Below, one piece after another: positions 44,583 through 59,601 of a stretch of 64,000 nucleotides of DNA. How positions within the stretch are numbered: the first letter of the stretch is position 1; the number at the start of each line of letters is the position of its first letter. The DNA is taken from the NCBI GenBank assembly GCA_028826165.1, contig JAPDFW010000070.1, positions 1,495,501 to 1,559,500 on the forward strand, in the 5' to 3' direction. Position numbers and translations under genes: made by a program. The notes below the pieces were generated by a model, which ran no database searches, was not told the DNA's origin, and saw only the letters and a program-made list of their open reading frames with translations. Source of the DNA: Anaeramoeba ignava. Its lineage: Eukaryota; Metamonada; Anaeramoebidae.

Positions 44583-47500
44583 ATGGATTCATTTTATGAG
44601 ATCCAAATTCAACAAACAATCGATCTTTTTGATCAAATACGATTCCATCAAGAAGTTTGTGCTTTTATTTAATCTAAAAAAACAAATTAATTCTGACAAA
44701 TTTCATTTTTTTTTTCCAAACAAAAAAAAACACAAAAAATACAAAAAAAAAATTTTTTTCAAAAATGATTTTCTTATTAATTTTCTTAAATCTATTTTAA
44801 ATCAAATTTATATCAATTTTAAATCAATTTTTAAATCAAATTTTATATTAATTTTATATCAATTTTATATCAATTTTATATCAATTTTAAATCAATTTTA
44901 TATCAATTTTAAATCAATTTTAAATCAATTTTAAATCAATTTTAAATCAATTTTATATCAATTTTATATCAATTTTATATCAATTTTATATCAATTTTAT
45001 ATTAATTTTTATTAATTCAATTTTATATCAATTTTATATCAATTTTTATCAATTTTATATCAATTTTTATATCAATTTTAAAAATTTAAAATTTTAAATC
45101 AATTTTAAATCAATTTTAAATCAATTTTAAATCAATTTTATATCAATTTTAAATCAATTTTAAATCAATTTTAAATCAATTTTAAATCAATTTTAAATCA
45201 ATTTCAAATCAATTTTTAAATCAATTTTTATCAATTTTATATCAATTTTATATCAATTTTTATATCAATCAATATTAATTTATATCAATTTTTAAATTTT
45301 ATATCAATTTTATATCAATTTTAATCAAATCAATTTTAAATCAATTTTTATCAATTTTATATCAAATTTTAAATCAATTTTAATTTTATATTTTTTATAT
45401 CAATTTTATATCAATTTTATATCAATTTTAATCAATTTTATATCAATTTTAAATATTTAAATCAATTTTAAATCAATTTTAAATCAATTTTAAATCAATT
45501 TTAAATCAATTTTAAATCAATTTTAAATCAATTTTTAAATCAATTTTATTAAAATCAATTTTAAATCAATTTTAAATCAATTTTATATCAATTTTATATC
45601 AATTTTAAATCAATTTTATATCAATTTTAAATCAATTTTATATCAATTTTATATCAATTTTAAATCAATTTAAATCAATAATCAATTTTAAATCAATTTT
45701 AAATCAATTTTTAAATCAATTTTAAATCAATTTAAATCAATTTTATATTTTTTAAATCAATTTTTATATCAATTTTAAATCAATTTTATATCAATTTTAA
45801 ATCAATTTTTAAATCAATTTTATATCAATTTTAAATCAAATTTAAATCAATTTTAAATCAATTTTATATCAATCAATTTAATTTTATATCAAAATCAATT
45901 TTAAATCAATTTTATATCAATTTTATTAAATCAAATTTAAATCAATTTTAAATCAATTTTATATCAATTTTAAATCAATTTTATATCAATTTTAAATCAA
46001 TTTTAAATCAATTTTATATCAATTTTAAATCAATTTTAAATCAATTTTAAATCAATTTTAAATCAATTTTATATCAATTTTATATCAATTTTAAATCAAT
46101 TTTAAATTAATTCAATCTTTAAAATCTTAAAAAGAAACCCGAAAATCCAGAATTGTTAATCGATAACATCTTAGATAACATTTCTTACTCTTCAACAACA
46201 AATAACAATTACACAAAAAAAATGATCGAAGCAATTGAATACCTTGTAAAAAATCACATTGTTTCATGTGAACAAATTATCGAGCAAATTTTAACCAAAA
46301 TTGAAACAACAAAAACAACTTGTTGCCATCATAAAAAGAAAGATATCACAAATTTTTGCAAAATTATCAGCAAATTTGCTGCCCAAAGCTCAAAAAAAAG
46401 ACTTCTCGAATCACTGCAACGAGTCACAGTTCTTCTTCAACAGAAAAACACTTGCATTAACACAATTCGAGACTACTACAAACTCTTCAAAAGAATTATA
46501 AAGTTGCTCCCTCATTTTATTGTTATGAACCACTTGGAATCAATCGGAAATCAATTGCATCATATTGCAACACCAATAATCAAAAAATACTCAATCGCTC
46601 GCATACGATTTCTTGATATTATTGTGTCTAATAATCTCTGTTGTGAGTTTAAATTTCCGGGTAATCTAAACATCAACTTTTCTCACCAAGACGAACCGCA
46701 GTTTTATTCCCAAAAAAGAGTGAAAAAAAAACAGAAAATTTTCGAAGACTCTTCAAAATATTTTAACAGAATCAAAATATACCAAAAAGATTACCTGCGA
46801 AACTCAGAAGATAGTTTTTCACGAATTAACGCGCATTTGCTTCAAGACTCCACTTCTTTCTTGATTCGTCAACGGTTCAATAATTTCCACGAATCCTTTT
46901 TCCCTTACGCAAAAACCGAAAGGGCAAAAGCTTCAACAAAAACACTTTTCAGAATGATCAAGAATAAAGATGCGCCCAATGTTATTGTGCAGTTGATGGC
47001 GCTCAAATCTCATCTGCACAAACCTAAATCATTGAAAAATACGATACATAGTTACATTCCTGAAATACTTGCGCGGATATATTTTGATGCCGAGTCTCCT
47101 CATGTGGGAGGAGAACGCAGGGAAATTCCGCAAGAGCAGATAAAGCCAAAAGACCCAATGCCGCTAAAAGACAAGAACCAAATGCAGACGCACATGCAAA
47201 CAGATCCTCGCTCTCATACAAAGCTTATTGCTCAAGGTAGTTCAATCGCCAAACTAAAATCACATTTTTACCAAATTCGCGATTTGCTTTATTACTCGAT
47301 TGAAAGAGATGTAATTAATTTCCGAAAGTTTTTCCAAGATTTGGAAAGAATTAATTTACGCAGCAATTTCATCATCTGGTTGATTTCCCAATGCATAAAA
47401 ATCGTTTCTGTGAACCGAATTCTCCAGAAAGACTACCACAAAAATCACTCTTTAATGAACACTTGCATTAACTTTTACAATCCAGACAAATACCATGAAG

Positions 47501-50500
47501 ACAAACCATATGATATCTATATTTACCCCATTTTTTATGCTTTTAGCGCAAACCAGAAAATCATTTTCACAAAAAATCCAAATTCGACAGAAGTAAATAT
47601 CACAAGCAAGATTTTTCTCGCAAAAATTGGCATGAAACTTAAGAACATCAAAACAGAACTTACTCAAATCATCCATGAAATAAATACTGAAAAAATTCCC
47701 GATAATTCAACTCCTTCAATGATTGACGTCAGGTCTCCCGAAGAAATTGCAATTCTTCCATTGGTTCTCGATAAGTTTGTTGGAATTCCCAAAATATTTG
47801 AAAGATATGATATGTCGCCAATGACAAAAGATCCCAAAGTTAAAAAATGGTTCTCCCAACTATACAAAGAACTCCCCATTAACTGGAAGGCTTCTTATTT
47901 GAAGGAACTTGAAAAGCAAATTCAATCTCATATGGATCTTAACACCACAAAGAAGATTCATACACTGCTTAAATACTTATTGCCTTGTATTGATGAATCT
48001 GCAACTCTTCATCAATTTAAAGAGTCTCATCATATTTTTGAGCTTCCAAATTCAATTTTACTTTCCAAATATAACCATAATTTGCAAAAATATTTTTTGT
48101 TACATCAAAAACAAGTTGATAAACAGTTTTTAGATACTACAAAATTATGGATAAGAAATTCTCAAGCAAATCAAAATCAAAATCAAAACCAAAACCAAAA
48201 TCAAAATCAAAATCAAAATCAAAATCAAAATCAAAATCAAAATCAAAATCAAAATCAAAACCAAAATCAAAATCAAAATCAAAATCAAAATCAAATCCAA
48301 AATCAAAATCAAGTCCAAAACCAAAACCAAAATCAAAATTCAAATCCAAATCAAAATCAAAATCAAAATCAAAACCAAAATCAAAATCAAAATCAAAATC
48401 AAAACCAAAATCAAAATCAAAATCAAAATCAAAACCAAAATCAAAATCAAAATCAAAATCCAAATCAAAATCAAAATCAAAATCAATCAAGATCTCATAT
48501 TTATGCAAATACATATCAGAATCCTCATTCAAATCCTCATTCACATTCATATTCACATTCACATTCAAATTCACATTCGCATTCACATTCAAATATCTAT
48601 TCATATATATATCCTCATTCCTTCTCATTATCTCACCCATTTTCATATTCAAATTCACATTTAAACACACATTTGCATCCTTATTCAACTTTTTCTACTC
48701 AGATAAATATTCTTACTCCATTAATCAACAAAATTATCCACACAACTCTCAAGTTCATTTTGTTATCTCTCTATAAAACACGTTTTTATGATCCAGTATT
48801 CAATTTTTTGAGGATGAACACAATTGAGCTCGCAATAATTGACAGATTTTTGCATTGGGAATTTCTTTCTCAAAAATTAAAGAAGCAAGAGCCCATTTCT
48901 GAAGAAACAACAAGAAATCAACATCGTGCTTTTTCTGGAATAAACTTTTCACAAAATACCCAATCTAAATATTCTAACAATGAAAAAATGGATCAAACTC
49001 AAAACGTGCAAGAAAACCCAATGATTGCACAAAATCAGCCACAGAAGCAAATAAACACAATGAAACAGCACAACAAAGCACAAGATCAAGCACATAAATA
49101 CATAGCATCTCACGTAATGAAGAAGGCACATGATTTGGGAAGAATTCAACCTGAACGGCATCACCACAATTTTTTGACAAATAATTCAAGTCGCGCAATC
49201 CAATCTAAAAAAATGGCATATTATATGAATAAGAAAAACCAAGAATTGAAGATCAAAAATTTCATGATTCCACGGCTTCCCTCTCAGTTGTTAACATTCT
49301 CAATTTCCAAGCTTATCAAGAACAATTTTTTCGACAATTACATGCATTACTACGAAATTCTTGAAATTGTGGAAAGATTCGATTCAATCAAATTTAGCAT
49401 GCAAACATCAGGGCAACTTCCCATTGAAATTTTGGAAATTTTAAACAAAAAGAGCCGCAAATCAATTGAATTCAAAATTGAAGAAATTGATCAACTAAAT
49501 CGAGAACATGTTGTTTTTTCGACTCAAAAGGAAGTTATTAAATTCCAGAAATACATCGAAAATTCCAACAACAACGAAGATTATTCGCCCGATAATCCTG
49601 ATCTTGTTCTGTGCTGTTGCTGGCAAATTTTCCAAAGCACAGATGCAAAAAGCGATCAAGGCAGGATTCTTTACACAAAATTAAACCATGTTTTCAATTC
49701 ACTTGATTCTTCCCAACAGGTCGAGAATATATACAAGCTGATCAAATTTTTCTTCGAGAAGGACAACTGGACAAGTGATTTTGCCAATCTCTCGCATTTC
49801 ATTTGGAATTTCTCGTCCGGATTATTTCAGAGATATACGATTAGCCTTCTTGATTATATGGACACACCACATGTGGATGAATTTTTTGAGTTTTTATTCA
49901 CAAAAGACAAAACAACAAGCGAAAAAATAACGGATAAAAACTCTGTTCGCGGATATGGAATTCCGTCGCTTTTTGACCTCATGATCTACAGACTCATCGA
50001 ACACGGCAAAAATGAGCTTCTGTTTAAAATACTCGAGAACTACATCTTCATTTATAAATATCATCGCTTCCCCATTCATTTCCTTTACCAACTTCTGCTT
50101 TATTTCTACAACACAACTTTACTTCCAACTCAAGATAAAAGAAAACTTGTTGAACTGATTGTTCAAAATGTCCAAATCGTAAAGGGAAATAATAAAAAAT
50201 TGTCCGACTTTTTTGGCACTGAAAACGACGCCTTTGACTTGAAAAAGCACACAGACAATCTTCGTTTTTTGCACTCGCTCATCGACCAACAACCCATTGT
50301 GTCTCCCAATGCATTTGTCAAGCCTGAAGATCTTTCTGTTATGACCAAGAAGAGGAAAATGACCGGCAATTTCGATCTTGATTTGGGAGATTTTTTGGAG
50401 TTCAATTGTCTTCTTGAAGAGCGACTCTATGTGACCATAATTTATTTGCTTTTGGATGCACGACTTGAAAAACAGCTTTATTTCAAAAAGAGAAATGAAT

Positions 50501-51777
50501 TGATGAAGAATGAGCATATGAAAAGCGATTATATGAAAAATGATTATATGCAAAACGATTATATACAAAACGATTATATGCAAAATGATTATATGCAAAA
50601 TCAGGCTTTTATCAAGAATCCAAATGGAATTAACGAAAATTCGCAAAGAATGGGATTTAATAACCCTCTCGAAACAACACAATCAAACAATCCACCCAGT
50701 AAGGATCCAAAACAAGCAAATAACATTGCAACGGATCTTCTTCAGATCTTGATTGCGGATAAGGATCACATTCTTGCTCACATAATCGGGATTATTTTCG
50801 CAAAACTCCCGCAATCATTACAAATATATCTTGTTGATTTTGCAATTGATTTTGTCCAACAGCTCACGTCGAAATTCCCGCAGACATTAAAGAACACAGA
50901 AAACAGTCTTAACACACAAGAAAAGATACAAAACACACAAGGAATGAAGATGGACGATGAAGACGACGATGAGTTTTTCTTAATTGCTCCACCAGAGCCA
51001 ACATTCAAAGAGAATCGGGAGTCTCAAAGTTACAAAAACAACTCAATGTACTGGAATTTCGACCCGAAAATCACACCAAATTCAATTCTTGTTCATCAGG
51101 ACTCAATTCTCGAAATGCTGCAAATGTTCTTCTATTTGGCTGGCGCACAAACAATGCAATTTGCTCCGTATATCATCTCACAGAGCCGCAAGTTCATCAA
51201 TAATATTTCCCAGCTTCTTTTTCTCTGCAAAATTCTCGGGCCTTCTACTCACAAACTCTTTGCAAATGAACAACTTGCAACTTGGGTTGTTACTGAACTT
51301 CTTTTTGCAATCAATAATGTGATCGAAAAACAAAAACTCAATTCCAATTCAAAAAATAAGCCCGAAAATCAAAAACCCAAAATCAATATTGATATTTTAT
51401 TCAACTTTAATAAATCAAATCCAAAATCAAAAGAGCATTCCAAAAAAATCAATAAGAAAAAACGCAATATCGATCAAATTTCAAACAAAAATAATTATTT
51501 TAACCAAAGAAATTTTCACAAATCTAAGTTTTCTCAACAAAAAAATTTAGATAATTCTCTTTTGGAATCTTTTGATGAAAATTTTGATTGTTGTCCCTTT
51601 AAAATTGATTATTCTTTGATAGCCATATTGGATTTTGTTTATTGGATTGTGATTATGTCTCGTTTGTCAAATCGTTCAATTCAAACTATTCGCAAAGTTG
51701 TAGTTCAACTTCCAAAAGAAATACGTGATATTATTTGGGATTTTGATCTTTTAGCTGAAGATCGAGATCAATTTTAA
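44583..51777 (+). CDS. MED23: MED23-like Mediator subunit (large helical-repeat protein)
   Basis: Proposed exon 1 is 44583-44654 (MDSFYEIQIQQTIDLFDQIR...) and exon 2 is 46135-51777. The intron is 1.48 kb, phase 0, and the product is about 1,904 aa. Exon 2 is one open frame of 5.6 kb. The best family signal is near 49,960-50,150: LFDLMIYRLIEHGK, then YKYHRFPIHFLYQLLLYFYN, followed by KRKLVELI. These match the MED23 segment with YKFHxRPxxYLYxxLHYY in order and spacing. QLLFLCKILGP near 51,210 fits a second conserved C-terminal segment. MED23 is a tail subunit linking activators to RNA polymerase II. Insertions explain the size: an NQ tract (48,166-48,490), a Ser/His tract (48,520-48,690) and NDYMQ repeats (50,520-50,600). 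The protein is divergent, so another HEAT-type scaffold remains possible. Exon 1 is a reasoned guess. Confidence 0.55.
44790..46110 (+). repeat. 11-bp repeats (TCAATTTTAAA / TCAATTTTATA) in MED23-like intron
   Basis: About 1.3 kb of tandem 11-bp units of two alternating types, with occasional indels. They fill the proposed intron 44655-46134. Confidence 0.9.
48166..48690 (+). repeat. Coding NQ and Ser/His hexamer tracts
   Basis: (CAAAAT)n/(CAAAAC)n encodes about 108 residues of Asn-Gln, followed by a TTCACA/TTCAAA-based tract encoding Ser-His and Ser-Tyr. Two different hexamer families are fused in frame within the MED23-like gene. Confidence 0.9.
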
Positions 51778-52402
51778 TTAAAAATTCAAATCTAATTTAA
51801 TTCAATTAAAAATGAAATTAAAATTTAATTAAAATAAAAATGAAATTAAAATTCAAATTCAATTCAAATTAAAATTCAATTCAAATTCAAATCAAATTCA
51901 AATTCAAATTGAAATTCAAATTAAAATTGAAATTCAAATTGAAATTTAATCAAATCTTTTAAATTCCTTTTAAATTTAAATTCTTTTAAATTCATTTTAA
52001 ATTCCCTTTTAAATTCCTTTTAAATTCCCTTTTAAATTCCCTTTTAAATTCCCTTTTAAATTCCTTTTTAAATTTTTTAAATTCCTTTTAAATTCCCTTT
52101 TAAATTCCTTTTTAAATTCTTTTTAAATTCTTTTTAAATTCCTTTTAAATTCCTTTTTAAATTTCTTTTAAATTCTTTTTAAATTCCTTTTTAAATTCCT
52201 TTTTAAAATTCTTTTTAAATTCTTAAATCTTTTTAAAATGTTTTTTTTCTTTAATTATTATTAAAAAAAATAAAATTTTAAATAAATTAAAAATTAAATT
52301 TAAATTTTTGGATCTTTTATTTTCTTTCTTTTTTTTTAAAATGAATTAAAATGGAATTAAAAATTGAAATTAAAAATTGAAGAGAATTAAAAAGGAAAAG
52401 AT
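51778..52402. repeat. Convergent intergenic spacer with TTTTAAATTCC repeats
   Basis: The first 170 bp are AAATTC/AAATTA repeats. 51,955-52,225 is a tandem array of 11-13 bp units (CCTTTTAAATT). The rest is A/T-rich. It lies between the convergent stops of the MED23-like and VIP1 genes. No gene is seen. Confidence 0.85.
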
Positions 52403-53441
52403 CTAAACTTTGCAATTTTCTTTAAAAAGAGTAGCCAATTCTTTTCCACAATTTGCAAAATATTCTTCACCAATTTCTGACTTAACAAAAGACCAACCAT
52501 TTATATCAATAACAAAAGACTTTCCATTAGCATCGCGGAGGACATCAAAGCCACAAACATTCTGGTGAAGATGTTCCACAATCTTAGAGGCAAACATTCG
52601 TTCTTCTTCAGTGAGTTCGAACTTATCTCGGATTTCACGGCCATATTCATCAAGTTCAATCTTCTGAGCTCTAAATGGCGAATTTCGCACTTCGGAATAT
52701 GCATAGTTTTTTCCCACCGCATAAATCTTTATATCACATCCCGTTTTTGAGTCGATAAATTCCTCATAAACAAAGACTCCAGTTCGTCTGATTTTTGAAT
52801 CTGTCGAAGTTTCACTCACTCGATCCTTAGAAACCTCCCGTTTGCGGAACAATTTAATAGACCCGCCGCCTTGCGATGTTGGTAGATAAATGTGGACATG
52901 ATGATCCTCTGCGTCAAGGGGTTTCTCAACAAATGGTTTTTCGAATTTAGTTCCTTCGAATTCAAAATAATCTTCGGTTTCAATTATTTTATCCGAATTT
53001 TTTTTTGTATCCAAAACTAAATGTTTGGGTGTCCTAACTCCGATCGGTTTCAAGATATCGTATATCTGATCTCTGCTCATGATGGTACGTTGGAAGGACA
53101 TATCATTCGGAGACCAAGCTCCAGTTTTTTTGATGTAATCATTAACTTTGCATTGAGGAATAAATGGAAAAATTTTTTGCTTTTTTTGTTAATTTTTAAT
53201 CAGTTAAAAAAAGCAAAAAAAATTTAAAATAAAAACCTTTTTCAATTGGAAATCCTTCTGAAAAAAAAGCAATAATTCCATGACAAACAGGCCATTCTTC
53301 AATTGGTTTATTTTTAATTAAATCTTCTTCAAATTCAATAAATTTAAAATTCCCATTTTTTTTGATTTCGGTTAAAATTTTTTGCATTGGTTTAGACCTA
53401 ATTTTTCTTTGCATTGCACAAAGTCCTATTAAAATCTCCAT
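52403..53441 (-). CDS. VIP1: VIP1/PPIP5K-type inositol pyrophosphate kinase, kinase domain only
   Basis: Exon 1 is 53441-53237 and exon 2 is 53145-52403, with a 91-bp phase-1 intron, giving 315 aa. The start MEILIGLCAMQRKIRSKPM matches the PPIP5K start of the ATP-grasp kinase (GICSMAKKSKSKPM). Then come EEWPVCHGIIAFFSEGFPIEK, FVEKPLDAEDHHVHIYLPTS, the glycine loop GGGSIKLFRK, VYEEFIDSKTGCDIKIYAVG, VCGFDVL and FVIDINGWSFVKS with its metal-binding Asp and Asn. The acceptor at 53146 restores exactly the family spacing after FPIEK. These kinases make 1-InsP7/InsP8. The histidine-acid-phosphatase half of animal, yeast and plant PPIP5Ks is missing: the stop follows the kinase directly. The 5' neighbour is the divergent MST-like kinase (247 bp). 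Confidence 0.9.
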
Positions 53442-53688
53442 TTTGTTTATTTTTTTTTTTAAATAAGAATTGAGAAAAAAAATGAAAAACAAAAAACAAT
53501 TTAAATTTTTTTATTTTATTTTTATATTTTTATATTTTTTTATATATATAATAATTATTATTATTTATTATTTTAATTTTTTTTTTTTTAATTTTTTTTT
53601 TTCATTTTTTTCCTTTTTATTTTTTACCATTTTTTATTTTTAAAACAAAAAAATTATTATAAATAAAATAAATTAAATTAAATTTTAA

Positions 53689-57659
<3,971 letters not shown>

Positions 57660-57848
57660 ATCAATTTTTTTTTTTTAAAATCATTTCATTTCTTTTCTTT
57701 TTTTAGGAAATTTTTTTACTTTTTTTTTTTTACTTGTTGAATTTTTTTTCATTTTTTTTTCATTTTTCTTTTTTCATTTTTATTCTCTTTTTCTTTAAAA
57801 TTCTTTTCAAAAAAACAATAATAAAAATTAAAAATAAAAAAAAAATAA

Positions 57849-59390
57849 ATGAAATTTTTTCAATTTTGTGAAGATATTTTAGATAAAGAGGTTATTAAAA
57901 AAAAAATTGAATTTAAAAAATTTAATTTCGAAAAATTCAAAAAATTTAAATCAAAAAAAAATTAATTGAATGGAAAAGGTTTTTCATTACTTTTATATTG
58001 TTAATCTGTGTGCTATTGTTCCTCCTGTTATATATTTATTTGTTTTATTGATTAAACTTCCTTTAGCAATTCGTAGATTTAAACAAGCAGGATTAAAAAT
58101 TTTAAGTGAAAATTTTAATTTCCAAAACAAAAATTAACATCAACAAAATGAAAAAAAAAAACTGAATATGAAAATCCCAACTTGAATTAAATGAAATAGT
58201 TTGGTTTTATGTAATGACATGGATTATTGTTTTGTTATTAATACTTCAAGCATTATTTGACCGAATTTTAGTTGTTGAATTGGTTACAAATTCAATGATT
58301 TATTTTTCTCAATTCATGGTTTTAACTTATATGATGTTTGGAATTTTAAAACCGAAAAAAGCATTATTTTCAACTTTAATTACTTCTGCGATTTTTACGA
58401 GCGTGATTACAATTACTCAATTATCTTTCATGGAATTAAATGAGGGTTTTTTTTTCAACTCAAAAAATCAAGATACTGTTCAACATGTTTTTTGGTCAAC
58501 TTTTAATGGTTCGTTTGCTATTATTTATGCTATTTTGATTTTCTTACCTCATTTTAAAAAATTTGAGAAATGGCTTCCTGGTAATTTTTAATCAATTTCT
58601 TTTTTTCTTCTTAAAAAAAAAGTGGAACATATTTTAATTTCAAAAATTTTAATTTTAATTTTAATTTTAATTTTAATTTTAATTTTAATTTTAATTTTAA
58701 TTTTAATTTTAATTTTAATTTTAATTTTAATTTGAATTTTAATTTTAATTTTAATTTTAATTATAATTTTAATTTTAATTTTAGCGAAAGATTTATTTTA
58801 TGCTTTTTTGTTTCTTTTATTTGTAAAAAATGCTTTATTTTCATTTGGACATTTTTCTATTCTTGATTCAAGTTCTGTTGGTTATTGGTAAATTTAAAAT
58901 CAAAATTAAATTCAAAATCAAAATCAAAATCAAAATCAAAATCAAAAATCAAAATCAAAATCAAAATCAAAATAAAAATTAAAATCAAAATCAAAATCAA
59001 AAATCAAAATCAAAATCAAAATCAAAATCAAAATCAAAATCAAAATCAAAATCAAAATAAAAAATAAATTCAAAATTAAATTCAAAATCAAAATCAAAAT
59101 CAAAATCAAAATCAAAATCAAAATCAAAATTAAAATCAAAATTAAAATCAAAATCAAAATCAAAATCAAAATCAAAATCAAAATCAAAATCAAAATCAAA
59201 ATCAAATTTAAATTCAAAATAAAAATTAAATTCAAATAGTTATATTGATATTAGTGTTATAATATTCAATACTTTTTATATTCCTTTTTGGTATTTTACT
59301 TTCCTTCATGGATTTATGATGAGTGATGCAATTCCAGTTTATTATCACAAACTTTTAATCTCAGAATTTGGAAATGAAGAACTTTTTTAA
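57849..59390 (+). CDS. Seven-transmembrane protein, TPRA1-like
   Basis: Five exons: 57849-57890, 57979-58105, 58200-58580, 58785-58887, 59240-59390, giving 267 aa. Seven hydrophobic segments are visible: NLCAIVPPVIYLFVLLIKL; MTWIIVLLLILQALFDRIL; YFSQFMVLTYMMFGIL; ALFSTLITSAIFTSVITIT; FNGSFAIIYAILIFLP; YAFLFLLFVKNALFSFGHF; and FNTFYIPFWYFTFLHGF. The end (CYIDISVIIFNTFYIP...FLHGF, with C-x-D before the last TM) resembles TPRA1/TPRA40, a seven-TM family of receptor-like proteins in animals and plants. The assignment rests on the last two segments and the TM count, so it is moderate. The chosen splice sites keep frame at every junction. Ligand and coupling are unknown. Confidence 0.6.
58888..59239 (+). 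repeat. CAAAAT hexamers inside an intron
   Basis: The 352-bp last intron of the TPRA1-like gene is mostly (CAAAAT)n. This is the same hexamer that encodes Asn-Gln tracts in exons elsewhere in the window. The donor is gtaaat and the acceptor aaatag. Confidence 0.9.
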
Positions 59391-59601
59391 TTTTTAATTT
59401 TTAATTTGAATTAATTTGAATTAAAAAGAATTTTTCAATTAAAATTCTCAAAATTAAATTTATATTAAAATTTATAATTAAATTAAGAATTAAAAAGTAA
59501 TTTGAAACTTGAATTTTCTTTTTCTTTTTCTTTTTCTTTTTCTTTGTTTTTCTTTTTTTTTTTTCATTTTTTTTCTCATTTTTTTTAATTTGTGATTATC
59601 A

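Noticed and set aside
44596..44934. 112-codon plus-strand frame
   Set aside because: It overlaps proposed MED23-like exon 1 in another frame and then runs into 11-bp repeats; composition is that of the repeat.
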